From NCBI RefSeq assembly GCF_000277815.2, contig NC_018471.1, forward strand, positions 124,001-188,000: 64,000 nucleotides of DNA, read 5' to 3'. The DNA comes from Encephalitozoon hellem ATCC 50504. Taxonomy: Eukaryota > Microsporidia > Unikaryonidae. The notes below the pieces were generated by a model that searched no databases, had not been told where the DNA came from, and was given only the letters and a program-made list of their open reading frames with translations. Shown in pieces: positions 35,983 to 45,527 of this stretch; positions within the stretch are counted from its first letter, which is position 1; every line of letters starts with the position of its first letter. The position numbers and the translations under genes are program-made.

Positions 35983-38900
35983 CTAGACTTTATTAGAAAA
36001 GTCTCCACTGTATATTAGATCGAAACAGCTTGTTCCACAGGCCACAGGATTACCCACTGTTATGGAGGCCGAAGGATTGGACAGTCTATCCTCCAAATGG
36101 AATGCGGCAGCCGTCTTGAAACTGGAGTAGCAGCTCTCAAAGCTCATTCTTTGGATGAGGGAGTCCTCAGCACCAAACCCATACCTACTGAAGGGAGAAT
36201 AAGTTCCTTTTCTCGTCATATAATCAGCCACAAGAAGGAGATGGCGAGGGTCAATAGTGATTCCGTAAACATCGAAAACTTTCACTATTTCGCTGATAAT
36301 GGCATGCCTTGCTGCTTCAATCCCAAGTGTTAGGTATACGTTGTATATGTCGTTCGACTCGGCATTGTATATGTCTAAAAAGCTCATAAGGTCTTCATAA
36401 ACACCAGGACTTGTCTCCACTCTTCCGGTTAGGGAAAAAATGGAAGAACTCTCTACGAAGAGTGTATTTCCAGAAATCGAGGCCTTTTTCACATCTTTTG
36501 TTTCTCTCACCACAACTGTGGGCAGGATGGATTCAATGACTGAGGAAATCACTTCATTAAACCCAGAAGGATACAACATCTCGAATGAAAAAACATTTCT
36601 TGACTTCCTTGTAAAGTTCATAAGCTCCTCCTGGGAAACATCATTTGAGTCATCCATCTGATCAGTCTCTTCACCAGTTTCCGGGCATGTGACAGTATTA
36701 TTGTCACTATCTTCTTCGCTGGCCCCATCACCAATGCTATCTACACATACATCATCGCTTTTTGTGACGCTTTCCTTGTCACTGTCGCTTTCACTCTGAT
36801 CTTCACTCTCGTTCTCTTTGTTTTCATCAACCTCTTTGAAACTTTCTTTGGAAACCTCTGATACACCCAGCCTATACTTTGTCTTGGATAGTACCTTCAT
36901 CTTCTTTCCAAACAGCTTTAGGAACTTCTTGTCCAGCACCTCGCTTGCAAGGTCCACAAAATTGTTGAGCTCAAACATTATTTTGATCTTTTTCTGATAA
37001 ACTCCATCAACCATCACTATTTCTTCAGTTGTTGCAAATTTCTTGACGCAGTCCTTCAGTGTTATCCTTCTTAAACACTCGGCTATATCGAAGCTTGCTT
37101 TCCTCTTAATTGGAATCATGATTAAAGGCGTCTTTATCGATCTAGATGCTGCAAGAAGAATCTCTCGGAGTCTAGGAACCCCAAGTGTTACATTCTTTGC
37201 CCCAACTCCTGCAAGATGGAAAGTGTTGAGTGTCATTTGAGTGGAGGGCTCACCCACCGATTGCGCAGCTATGACTCCTACAGACTCTCCAGGATCTGCA
37301 AGAGAACAGGCGTATCTACTCATCAAAAACCCCTTAAGTTCATCGTCAAGCCCCTCTATCTGCTCTTTAAACTTTTTCGACAGGAGATCCTTGCAGTTGG
37401 CTCCAAGTTTAAAGACAGTAGACTCCCTTTCCTTGAAAAGAGATGCATTTTTCCTGAAAAATTCCGTGTCACTCAGATAGCTAGACCTTGTGCAGTCAAG
37501 CCCATCCTCCCCATAAACAAATTGGATTATTTTGCTTCCTATTCTAGCAGACATGTCGTACGCTACTTTTAGCTCCTCCATGTGCTTAACCAAGCATCTC
37601 TGCAGATACCCGGAATTTGCTGTTTTGATTGCTGTATCAATAAGCCCTTCTCTCCCTGCCATACAATGAAAGAAGTACTGCGGCAAATCGATTCCATTCA
37701 AAAACCCTTGATATATATATCCTCCAGAAGATGGACTAGGGTCCAATTCTCTGAAACAAGGCAAAGTCTTTCCACTTACCATTATTGGAACCCTCCTACC
37801 TTCCAGTTCTTGCTGTCCTAAAGCACCTGAGATTTGGCTCAGATTGACAATCGAACCTTTGGCACCGACAGTAATGATCAGCTCCATTCCGTTGTTTGGG
37901 AAGCTTTTCTTCAACCCTGATGGGACGGATGCATCGACTATCGAAGTGGTCACCTTATTCATCTCAGCTCTCATGATAGAATCCAGGTAGACCTTTTTGT
38001 CTTCATAGAGATAAAAGTCTGGATTTGCCTCCATGTATTTCCTCTGAAGCCTCTGGGCTTCTTTGTCTTTAGCCTCTATAACCATTTTTCTCCTCGTGTC
38101 TGCTTCCTTGTCAAGAATGAGATCATCTATTCCTATTGTGAAGCCATACATTTGCAGATATCTATTAGCAACCCTCCCCACGTACGTTAATAGGTCGTTT
38201 GAAGCTGCAAATCCCTTGACTTCTCCACAAGTATGAGCAAGAGACTTGAAGGTTGGGCCCAGGGAGTTCTTGTCCAGGATCCCTGTAACTATGTTTCCTT
38301 GTTTAATCCTTAGTTTGCTTTCCTCAGAATGCTCTTTCCATGCATTTGCCGGGATTTTGGTTTGAATTTCGACATCCACCAACAGCCCAAGGTTCTTTAT
38401 TATCGTCGAAATCACCTGCTTTCCAGAATACAGTCTTACGGGCTTGAGAATACAAGGCTTATCCAAAACAACCCGTCTTCCGTTGATTCCAGAATTCACC
38501 AGCGTAAAGTAATCCTCTTCTGAAAAAAATGAGTTTTTCATTGTCAAAATAGTTGCAACAACAATATGGTCTTGGGTAAGCCCCCTTATCGGGTTTCCAT
38601 CGGTGGGCGCCAGGTAGTTGAAGTCGTTCATTACTATATGTCTTGCCTCAGCCTCAGACACATACGTTTGAGGAAAATGGATATTCATCTCGTCCCCGTC
38701 GAAGTCTGCGTTGTAGGACTTACAGTTGGCATAGTGCATTCTTATTGTTCTTTCCCCTTTCAACACTCTACATTTGTGAGCCATTATACTTGGCCTATGG
38801 AGAGTTGGCTGCCTATTCACAAGCACTACATCTCCATCCACAAGATGTCTCCAGACAGTCTTCTTACCATCCAAAAGCTGATTGGCTAGCGCATATCTCT

Positions 38901-40173
38901 TTTCGTCAGCCATGTGTTCCAGACTGAGCATCACGTCTCCATCTTGCAGATATAGGCTTCCTGGATAGGTAGGGCCATTCACAACAGCCTTCTTAAGCCT
39001 ACTTACGTTGAAACTAGTCACTCTCTCCGGGAAAGTTAAAGCCTCAGCAAACACGGAGGGAATGCCTATTTCTCTTGTTTCGATATTGGGATCCGGAGAT
39101 ATGACGGTACGCCCCGCAAAGTTAACCCTCTTTCCCATTATATTTCTGCGGAACAGCCCCTCCTTTCTTTCAAGGATCTGCTTGTGTCCAGGAGGTATTG
39201 TCGATGCATAGTTCCATTTCTTTATGTTCGCATTATCGAAAGATGAAAGAACAGCGCTCTGAAGCTCAGGCCAGTATGAAAGATCCTTTGTCATCGATAT
39301 GCTGATGCTAATAATGTCACGGAGATAAATAATTTGAGGGTTTTCTATCTTCTTTCCATTCACAATGCTTATGGGACGGAATCTGTTAGGGACGACCGGA
39401 ACGTTGGAGATGAAGAAGATTCCAGGCTCTCTTGTGGAGAAAATGGACTCAACCAAATCTCCTTCATTTAAAAATAGATTTTCGATGAGCTCCTTGACAA
39501 CGTCAGGTGAGAGTAGTTCAAAGTCGTTTTCGTCTTGGTCCTTTCCTTCGTTTCTTCGGAAGTCTTTTAGTATTCTCATGTTTGCTCCTCTGGTGATTCG
39601 AGGGTTACTATGCCCACACCTCACACACTTTCTTCTGGAGCTTGCATTAGAGAAAAATTTGTGTGCTACCTCTTGATATCTCTCAGCCGGAGACGCAGAC
39701 TTGTTTTTCTTTGCCGACTCTACCTTCTCAATGACAATCCTATACAGCTCCTCCTCTTCCTCAACCATATATAGATCATCCAGCCCATCGATTTCCTTTC
39801 CGTTCCTAAGAAGAGAAAGCTTACAGAACAAAATCAATCTATCATAGTTCGTTATTCTAAAGTGCTTGCATTGGAAGCAGCAGCATTTAACTATTGAAAG
39901 CAATGAGTCAAACAGAATAGGATTAAAAACAGGCCTTGGAAGCTTTATGTGTCCAAAGTGCCCTGGGCAGTTTAGGAGCGATAGATTGCAAGTTTTGCAG
40001 TTCGATGAAAAATCTATCGGGCCCATTCTTAAGTCATACAATCCCCCTTGAACAGGATGTCCAAACCTATCGAAAGAAACCGGTACTACAACCTCCATGC
40101 AACTAGCTCTCTCTATTTCTTCGTCAGAATACAATCCAAATGATATCTTTTTTGGATAAAATTTCATAACCAT
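35983..40173 (-). CDS. RPA1: RNA polymerase I largest subunit
   Basis: 1,396 residues (yeast RPA190 1,664). The N-terminus ISFGLYSDEEIERASCMEV, GGLYDLRMGPID and CNLSLLNCPGHFGHI is Pol I-type. The catalytic loop NADFDGDEMNIHFPQ lies near residue 490 with all three Asp. The bridge-helix and trigger-loop region contains DPGESVGVIAAQSVGEPSTQMTL. Near residue 1150 there is an acidic Ser/Asp/Glu insertion, as in RPA190. The end (SFESCYSSFKTAAAFHLED, SASITVGNPVACGTSCFDL) is Pol I-like and there is no heptad-repeat CTD, which excludes RPB1. CCCC lies about 8 nt before the ATG. It transcribes rDNA. Confidence 0.95.
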   Translation of the reverse strand: MVMKFYPKKISFGLYSDEEIERASCMEVVVPVSFDRFGHPVQGGLYDLRMGPIDFSSNCKTCNLSLLNCPGHFGHIKLPRPVFNPILFDSLLSIVKCCCFQCKHFRITNYDRLILFCKLSLLRNGKEIDGLDDLYMVEEEEELYRIVIEKVESAKKNKSASPAERYQEVAHKFFSNASSRRKCVRCGHSNPRITRGANMRILKDFRRNEGKDQDENDFELLSPDVVKELIENLFLNEGDLVESIFSTREPGIFFISNVPVVPNRFRPISIVNGKKIENPQIIYLRDIISISISMTKDLSYWPELQSAVLSSFDNANIKKWNYASTIPPGHKQILERKEGLFRRNIMGKRVNFAGRTVISPDPNIETREIGIPSVFAEALTFPERVTSFNVSRLKKAVVNGPTYPGSLYLQDGDVMLSLEHMADEKRYALANQLLDGKKTVWRHLVDGDVVLVNRQPTLHRPSIMAHKCRVLKGERTIRMHYANCKSYNADFDGDEMNIHFPQTYVSEAEARHIVMNDFNYLAPTDGNPIRGLTQDHIVVATILTMKNSFFSEEDYFTLVNSGINGRRVVLDKPCILKPVRLYSGKQVISTIIKNLGLLVDVEIQTKIPANAWKEHSEESKLRIKQGNIVTGILDKNSLGPTFKSLAHTCGEVKGFAASNDLLTYVGRVANRYLQMYGFTIGIDDLILDKEADTRRKMVIEAKDKEAQRLQRKYMEANPDFYLYEDKKVYLDSIMRAEMNKVTTSIVDASVPSGLKKSFPNNGMELIITVGAKGSIVNLSQISGALGQQELEGRRVPIMVSGKTLPCFRELDPSPSSGGYIYQGFLNGIDLPQYFFHCMAGREGLIDTAIKTANSGYLQRCLVKHMEELKVAYDMSARIGSKIIQFVYGEDGLDCTRSSYLSDTEFFRKNASLFKERESTVFKLGANCKDLLSKKFKEQIEGLDDELKGFLMSRYACSLADPGESVGVIAAQSVGEPSTQMTLNTFHLAGVGAKNVTLGVPRLREILLAASRSIKTPLIMIPIKRKASFDIAECLRRITLKDCVKKFATTEEIVMVDGVYQKKIKIMFELNNFVDLASEVLDKKFLKLFGKKMKVLSKTKYRLGVSEVSKESFKEVDENKENESEDQSESDSDKESVTKSDDVCVDSIGDGASEEDSDNNTVTCPETGEETDQMDDSNDVSQEELMNFTRKSRNVFSFEMLYPSGFNEVISSVIESILPTVVVRETKDVKKASISGNTLFVESSSIFSLTGRVETSPGVYEDLMSFLDIYNAESNDIYNVYLTLGIEAARHAIISEIVKVFDVYGITIDPRHLLLVADYMTRKGTYSPFSRYGFGAEDSLIQRMSFESCYSSFKTAAAFHLEDRLSNPSASITVGNPVACGTSCFDLIYSGDFSNKV

Positions 40174-40254
40174 TTTGAAGAGGGGCCCTTAAGTGTTTGA
40201 ATTGAAAGAACTCTACGGGACCAGTGAGATGTTCAGTATGTGAAGTGGATATAA

Positions 40255-40327
40255 AGCATGGTAGCGCAACGGAAGCGCGCTGGGCTCATAACCCAGAGGT
40301 TGTGTGGTTCGAATCCCACCCATGCTA
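40255..40327 (+). tRNA. initiator tRNA-Met (CAT)
   Basis: 73 nt, folds as a tRNA: acceptor AGCATGG/CCATGCT with discriminator A, a D stem GCGC/GCGC, and an anticodon arm with anticodon CAT at 40287-40289. The A1-U72 pair and the GGG/CCC anticodon stem are eukaryotic initiator features. The T arm is irregular: to pair five bases with CCCAC the 5' strand must bulge T40305. The TTTT at 40333-40336 is the Pol III terminator. No intron. Confidence 0.93.
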
Positions 40328-40406
40328 GATCCTTTTGCCCTTCATGCTATCGCTGCCTCCCAAGCTTCAACTTTAAATAAGAACCCAGCTTTATTATAAA
40401 ACGAAA

Positions 40407-42200
40407 TCAAACATATGCTGTGGTGACAACCACCTCCTCGGAATCCTTGCATCCCTTTCTTTTCTTTCCCTCCACTCCCTTTTTGCAGTTTGGCTTCTTC
40501 TTGTATGAAAAAACAGTATTGTAAACAATCTTGTGGCCCCCTCTATTTCTTGTTTCTAGGCTCACTGTTTTCACCACTGTTCTTGTAACAGTCTTTACTG
40601 CATCTCTCGCTGTTTCTGAAAGTGTACTCTTGGGGGCCTTCGAGGCTTTTGTTTCCTCCGAATCCTCAACCAAAATCTTTCTAACTAAGGGGAGAAGCTC
40701 TGCTATTATGTCTTGTCTTCCAATAAGCGGAGAGCTTGGAGCAGCCGATGGAGGTGAAACCACGCTGGAGATGGTCGCCTTCTTCTCTAAAGTCTCTGGA
40801 ATAGCAATAGTGGTGCATTTCTCTGTACATATCAAAGATCCAGCACCAGGGTTTGGCGGGCTAGTCGAAATGCCCTCTATTTTCTGAGATGCAGAGCTCG
40901 AGGCCTCATCACTTTTCAGGCTTGTCTGTGGCGTGCTTTCCTGTGTTTTTGTAACCGTAAGAACAGAGATGCTAGGCTGCGTTACAGTTCTATACACTAT
41001 AGTAGGAGACTCTGTGGTATTTTGCTTGGAAGAAGTCTCCATTCCCTTTGTGTCCTTACCAGGCTCATCATTCTTTTTTGATGTACCGCTAGAGACCGTG
41101 TGTGTTGTTGCAGATGCGCTTGCTTCCTTTACTGCCAATGGCTCCTGGGCGTACTGAGTTTTTATGGATATAATCGTGGAGTACTGTGTCTGTACGATTG
41201 TTTCTGTTTTTGTGTTACTTTCTGTCTTTGTTGTCGTAGATATCTCCCTGACCGTTGTTAACTTGTAATTGATTATGGGAACTTCACTCTTAACTGTTGT
41301 TGTTACTTCTCTGTACAACGTGATGGGCTTTTCAGCAGTGATTGTTTTCGAAAGAACTCTAGTGACTGTTACAACAGATAGCCCATTCTTCTCCTTGTCT
41401 TCAAAGTCCTTCTCCGTATCCGTTTCGTCCTCTATTTTCTCCTCTTCACATGGAACGTCTTTGAACTTGGAACGCTTTATGGAGGCGGGAATAGAATGTG
41501 CCTTCTCAGTATCTTCTTCTGGTACTTTGGAACTGTTACCCTCACACCTCTTCTGTTTCTCTGGTTTTTCAGAGTGAGAGGAGTAGGATGTCTTTTCTAT
41601 AACTCTTGGAACTTCTATAGTTTTGAAAACGGTCCTCACTTCTTCCTTCTGGGTCTCGGGGGCCCTAGTAGCTTCAGACACGTGGGTATCTCTCTTTTCT
41701 TCGCTTTTCGAGATAGTGGCAGGCTTCTCGGAGACTGTCTCTGTTTTTGTTTCAATCACCGTAACATTTTTATAGGATACTGACGGTGGCTCTGTACTTT
41801 TAGATGTGGCCATTCCACCATTTCCACTCTCCTCCTTATGATGGATCACATGAATAAATGGAAACTGAGGCTCTGAATCCTTCTTATACGAATCGATTGC
41901 CCTGTTAGCAAGAGTCTCTCTCATCCACTCAAACTCCCCACACTCATCTTTGCATTCACCTTTTCTACAATTCATACATCGATTCACATCTTTGTATACT
42001 ACTGCCATGCATCTTCCCTTGTTACAGCTTGAATCGCGTACTATTGGCAGGTTAAAGCTCTGAAGGTATTCGTCATACTCTTTTTTTGGAAGATACACTG
42101 AATTCAGGCAGTCGTTCAGGCTTATTCCATATCTCCGGCATCTGGCTGTTAGCTCGTTCTGTATGGCATTCAGATATCCCATAACTATCAAGATCATCAT
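40407..42200 (-). CDS. Thr/Ser-rich secreted protein with Cys-rich N-terminus
   Basis: 597 residues. A signal peptide is likely (MMILIVMGYLNA). Residues 20-95 carry about 11 cysteines, likely disulphide bonded. Then comes a long low-complexity region rich in Thr, Ser, Val, Glu and Lys. In it, short beta-prone units such as TVIETKTETV, VVTVTRVLSKTIT, VTTTVKSEV, TVTQPSISVLTVTKTQ and KTVTRTVVKTV recur. The C-terminus is strongly basic with two more Cys (NCKKG, GCKD). Extensive O-mannosylation is expected. It would suit a spore-wall or polar-tube component, but it matches none that I can identify. It lies between two tRNA genes. Confidence 0.8.
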   Translation of the reverse strand: MMILIVMGYLNAIQNELTARCRRYGISLNDCLNSVYLPKKEYDEYLQSFNLPIVRDSSCNKGRCMAVVYKDVNRCMNCRKGECKDECGEFEWMRETLANRAIDSYKKDSEPQFPFIHVIHHKEESGNGGMATSKSTEPPSVSYKNVTVIETKTETVSEKPATISKSEEKRDTHVSEATRAPETQKEEVRTVFKTIEVPRVIEKTSYSSHSEKPEKQKRCEGNSSKVPEEDTEKAHSIPASIKRSKFKDVPCEEEKIEDETDTEKDFEDKEKNGLSVVTVTRVLSKTITAEKPITLYREVTTTVKSEVPIINYKLTTVREISTTTKTESNTKTETIVQTQYSTIISIKTQYAQEPLAVKEASASATTHTVSSGTSKKNDEPGKDTKGMETSSKQNTTESPTIVYRTVTQPSISVLTVTKTQESTPQTSLKSDEASSSASQKIEGISTSPPNPGAGSLICTEKCTTIAIPETLEKKATISSVVSPPSAAPSSPLIGRQDIIAELLPLVRKILVEDSEETKASKAPKSTLSETARDAVKTVTRTVVKTVSLETRNRGGHKIVYNTVFSYKKKPNCKKGVEGKKRKGCKDSEEVVVTTAYV

Positions 42201-42310
42201 TGTGGAACTGAGTGTTTGTTTGTTCTCTCTGCATTAGAAATATTTGTGCGGCTGGGTTTCACATCTGGATCAGACGTTTTAATAAGGGCTGTTATGGGCG
42301 TGATGGTGTA

Positions 42311-42382
42311 GGCTCGGTGGTCTAAGGGTATGATCTCCGCTTTGGGTGCGGAGGGCTCCAGGTTCAAATCCTGGCCGAGCCC
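42311..42382 (+). tRNA. tRNA-Pro (TGG)
   Basis: 72 nt. Acceptor GGCTCGG pairs with CCGAGCC, discriminator C. The anticodon stem TCCGC/GCGGA encloses loop TTTGGGT with anticodon TGG at 42343-42345. The T arm CCAGG-TTCAAAT-CCTGG is perfect. TTTT at 42383-42386 is the terminator. No intron. Confidence 0.96.
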
Positions 42383-42460
42383 TTTTGCCGTGCCATTATT
42401 ATTTCAAGCAAAAATAGTTGCCTTGTGATACAGATATAACCATTTTATATCTCTATCCCC

Positions 42461-43498
42461 ATGGAAGAGTATACATTATGCTCTTCGAGTACTGAGCAGG
42501 GCGAAATACCAATCATTCATGTCAAGAGATTCAAGGAAGAGCCTCCGCTGTTTCCAAGGACTAAGTCGCAGCTGCAGTACATGTACTTGCCAAACAAGCC
42601 TTTGTTTGTGGGGCCGAATACCATACCAAGGTCCTGTGACTACCAGGTAAATGTGCTCACGACAAAGCTTAAAAAGAGGCTCAAGCACGACCTTCCCTAT
42701 CCATTTCTTTGCCTTTCAATGAACTTGGACAAGACGTTTTTTGAAGGAAAGTTTATTTTTGTGTCTGAGGCCCAGGAAACAGATGATGCAAATGATCTAT
42801 TGCTGGTTAGAACTAAAGAAAGGATAATACATATTAAGGAAGAGGCTGGCCCGAATACCGAAGGAAGAAATGAAATAAGACTGGAGCATATAAAGGATAA
42901 GCAGCACGATATGTATAAGGATGCTTGTCAGGACTTCGTGGCAGGAAAGCTGCTTGAAGATACTGAGGAAAGAAAAGTAAATGTGATCATTAGGGACTCA
43001 ACTATTAACAGTCTTTTGAAGAAAGAGGTATACACGCACTTTTACGTAAAGAAAGAGAATGGCAAGTTGTACGTAGTTTTTGACGAGGTATATACAAGAG
43101 AAATTAAATACTATGATTACCTTACCAAGTATGGAGAGGAGGTCATAAGGTCCCTAAAGTCTTCGGAGACTAGAGTGTATTGCGGTGGAGAGGCTACTGT
43201 TGTTGTATATTCATCAACACTTTTCTACAGCTCTTCTGGGATCCAAAGGTTGTTTGGAGGAATTGATGTAGAGAAGTCTGTCGATGTCGTTGTAAACATC
43301 GAAGATGTAAGAGCTGTAAAAAGCTCAGGCGCTATTGGAAATGAGGTGAAGGTGATTCTGGGGATCAGACTCGAGGAAGGCGAATATGTTTTCAACAATG
43401 GGAAAATATACGCAGCAAGTCCAGACGGTGAGAGATTTGCATTTGATGGTGTTGTGTTTACTGATTTCATGGATAACCCGGAGCCTTCAAGCGATTAA
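42461..43498 (+). CDS. hypothetical protein, 345 residues
   Basis: I do not recognise a family. The protein is soluble and acidic. An N-terminal proline-containing segment (PLFPRTKSQLQYMYLPNKPLF) and a KLKKRLKHDLPYPFLCLSMNL stretch faintly recall PAF1-complex proteins, but I cannot support that. The rest alternates strands and helices; the end is DNPEPSSD. CCCC abuts the ATG, so the start is secure. It begins 78 bp after tRNA-Pro. Confidence 0.75.
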   Translation: MEEYTLCSSSTEQGEIPIIHVKRFKEEPPLFPRTKSQLQYMYLPNKPLFVGPNTIPRSCDYQVNVLTTKLKKRLKHDLPYPFLCLSMNLDKTFFEGKFIFVSEAQETDDANDLLLVRTKERIIHIKEEAGPNTEGRNEIRLEHIKDKQHDMYKDACQDFVAGKLLEDTEERKVNVIIRDSTINSLLKKEVYTHFYVKKENGKLYVVFDEVYTREIKYYDYLTKYGEEVIRSLKSSETRVYCGGEATVVVYSSTLFYSSSGIQRLFGGIDVEKSVDVVVNIEDVRAVKSSGAIGNEVKVILGIRLEEGEYVFNNGKIYAASPDGERFAFDGVVFTDFMDNPEPSSD

Positions 43499-43525
43499 TT
43501 TGTTTGGGGTTTATTTACGAGATAA

Positions 43526-43816
43526 ATGGAAAATAAAGTGAAAATTATATCTTCAGACAATAAGGAATTCGCTCTTGACTATGATGTTGCAGCACAAAGC
43601 CAGACCCTAAGGACATTTTTCAATAGGCCTGAAATGTTTTTGGAATCGATTTCTAGGGAGGTCAAGCTTCCGATAAAGGCGCGCTATCTTAAAAGAATTG
43701 TTGAGTTTCTGGTGTTCAAGCACTTTTCTGATCCAGACAAGGAGCCGGAGGAGTTCAAAGTTAGCGACTCTGAAGCCCTAGAGCTATTGGACATTGCTGT
43801 ATACCTCAAGATTTAG
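43526..43816 (+). CDS. ELC1: Elongin C
   Basis: 96 residues, the family's normal size. It reads VKIISSDNKEFALDYDVAAQSQTLRTFF at the start and ALELLDIAVYLKI at the end, the Skp1/BTB-like fold that links BC-box proteins to a cullin in ubiquitin ligases. The central EVKLPIKARYLKRIVEFLVFKHF matches helix 3-4. GGGG lies about 20 nt before the ATG. The preceding gene ends 27 bp upstream. Confidence 0.93.
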   Translation: MENKVKIISSDNKEFALDYDVAAQSQTLRTFFNRPEMFLESISREVKLPIKARYLKRIVEFLVFKHFSDPDKEPEEFKVSDSEALELLDIAVYLKI

Positions 43817-43894
43817 TGGAAATAGAATAAATGCTTTATTACTTACATAGAGAGTGTATTATACACGCTTCCTCCTGCAAACGCCTCTCTTCTT

Positions 43895-44089
43895 TCAATA
43901 TTCTGTGCCCTTTTTTCCATTGAGGGAGATGTAGTTCTTAAACTCTTTCGATTCCAATATTGTTTCTATCAATTCCTTTCCCGGGATAGCATTGGATATC
44001 CCCATGGATTCTATCATCTTGTAAATGGATTCTGGGTGCTCATCAAACCCAGGAAGATCGCTAGATTTCATGGGGTTGTAGAACCTCAT
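43895..44089 (-). CDS. small unknown protein, possibly frame-interrupted
   Basis: 64 residues (FYNPMKSSDLPGFDEHPESI..., ending NGKKGTEY). ATG 44089 is chosen over 44098 because GGGG precedes it by about 10 nt. I recognise no family. The frame ends soon after a six-A run (43911-43916 on the plus strand as T6). With one A fewer the reading continues another 23 or so codons, AQNIERREAFAGGSVYNTLS, to a stop at 43843-43845, 26 bp from Elongin C. This could be a frameshift, a sequencing error or a pseudogene. Confidence 0.5.
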   Translation of the reverse strand: MRFYNPMKSSDLPGFDEHPESIYKMIESMGISNAIPGKELIETILESKEFKNYISLNGKKGTEY

Positions 44090-44107
44090 GATTATCATAC
44101 CCCGGTT

Positions 44108-45118
44108 CTAAATCCGGAGCTTCAGAATATTCTCGTATCTGGACATCTCTGGACAGTAGGGGCATTTAAAAGAGTTAAGGACACCTTCCTGGGAAAGCAC
44201 GCTTGCTGCTTCCAGAGATATTACATGCCCGCACTCAAGCATCACAGGGATGTTTTCATCAACACAAAGAGTTTTTAACACCGGGCATATAAAGAGCGAG
44301 TGATAGTTTCTTCCCTTCTCTAACTTTATCTCAACAGGAAGAGTCTGATCATCCTTATCAAAGAATAGATTCGCAGAGGAGGAAAGCTGAAGAAAAGCAG
44401 ATGTTCCTGTCTCAAATAGCTCTTTGAGATAGCATCTGTTTGGCATTCCACTTACTTCAAGATACTTAGACTTGAAGCTCTCAATAAGCCTTTCCCTGCT
44501 ATTTTCCAAGGCCTCTCCAACATTTGCAGGATTTACTAAGAACTTGAGAAGTGGCTTGACATCCTGAATGTACGTAGGAACAAACGATCTTAGCTTCCCA
44601 AGGCATAGCTTAAGGGCTTCATCATATCTTCCATGGTGTATAAGCAGCAGGAATTCATGAGATGCAAGATATAGCTCAAGCCTCTTGCTCGGATAGCTCC
44701 CAAGAAATTCCTTCAAGAGCCCAGTGTGGTCCTTCGATATTTCAAATACAATTTCCTTGAACCTGACATAGTCGTCCCTGATTTTTGCCACTCCCTCCTT
44801 TCCATCCTTTATTTCGCATATTAGTTTCTCAACAACATCGGCACAGTCGTTTTCAAGGAGATAGTACACTATGAGATGTGTCACTGTTTGCATACTGTTT
44901 GGGTATGCTTGGTTTCCTATCTCTATGTCGGATTCTACAGGTTTATTGTCTTCGAAGAGTGAATCTTTCCAAAGTCTAATAAGGCCAGCTTCTGCATCCA
45001 GCAAAGTACTAAGTTCCCCACCATTGTCGAGAGGCAAGGCCATCTGTATTTCGTTTATCATCCTCACTGTTTCGTCCCTTAGATGCTGATAATCTATGTT
45101 GTGGATGCCATCAATCAT
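44108..45118 (-). CDS. GID/CTLH ubiquitin ligase RING subunit (RMD5-like)
   Basis: 336 residues. The middle has a CRA-like helical segment (ASHEFLLLIHHGRYDEALKLC). The C-terminal RING variant reads FICPVLKTLCVDENIPVMLECGHVIS and FKCPYCPEM. The spacing CP...ECGH(V/I)IS...FKCPYCP fits RMND5/RMD5; FYV10/MAEA is the alternative. This ligase degrades gluconeogenic enzymes in yeast. CCC lies 4 nt before the ATG. The divergent small gene begins 26 bp away. Confidence 0.8.
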   Translation of the reverse strand: MIDGIHNIDYQHLRDETVRMINEIQMALPLDNGGELSTLLDAEAGLIRLWKDSLFEDNKPVESDIEIGNQAYPNSMQTVTHLIVYYLLENDCADVVEKLICEIKDGKEGVAKIRDDYVRFKEIVFEISKDHTGLLKEFLGSYPSKRLELYLASHEFLLLIHHGRYDEALKLCLGKLRSFVPTYIQDVKPLLKFLVNPANVGEALENSRERLIESFKSKYLEVSGMPNRCYLKELFETGTSAFLQLSSSANLFFDKDDQTLPVEIKLEKGRNYHSLFICPVLKTLCVDENIPVMLECGHVISLEAASVLSQEGVLNSFKCPYCPEMSRYENILKLRI

Positions 45119-45143
45119 AATGGGCTGGAGAGCCCTATAAAAT

Positions 45144-45368
45144 ATGTTCTATTTTCTAGTCCATAAACAAATGTCCCAGCCCTACTCAGGTGATTTTCGC
45201 AAGAATAGCAGAAGGATGCTCTTCGACAGGCTAATAGAAGCCATAGAAAACCTTTCCGATACCGTAAAGGAAGGAGGTTTGGGTGCTGTCTGTAAAGGCA
45301 GCCTGGACGAAGACAAATGGAGCGATACAAAGATAAAGTTTATGAGGAAGTACGGGCATATAAGATGA
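45144..45368 (+). CDS. hypothetical small protein, 74 residues
   Basis: Unknown. Mainly helical and charged (SRRMLFDRLIEAIENLSDTVKEGG, then a KWSDTKIKFMRKYG end). ATG 45144 has CCC 8 nt upstream; ATG 45171 is an alternative. It is divergent from the RMD5-like gene and separated from TBP by 159 bp, in which I see nothing. The size would suit a small kinetochore or Mediator-like subunit, which is only speculation. Confidence 0.55.
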   Translation: MFYFLVHKQMSQPYSGDFRKNSRRMLFDRLIEAIENLSDTVKEGGLGAVCKGSLDEDKWSDTKIKFMRKYGHIR

Positions 45369-45527
45369 TCATCTGTCTGCCCAAACTTATGCAGAGGCCT
45401 GGAGTTTCACGGAGTCGGAGAAGAAAGTATGCGCAGTAAGAGATACTCCTGTTATTATTTATTATAAATCCGAAGTTAATAAAAATCAAGCAAAAAAAAA
45501 CTTAACCCTTGAAATAAATAATTCCGA

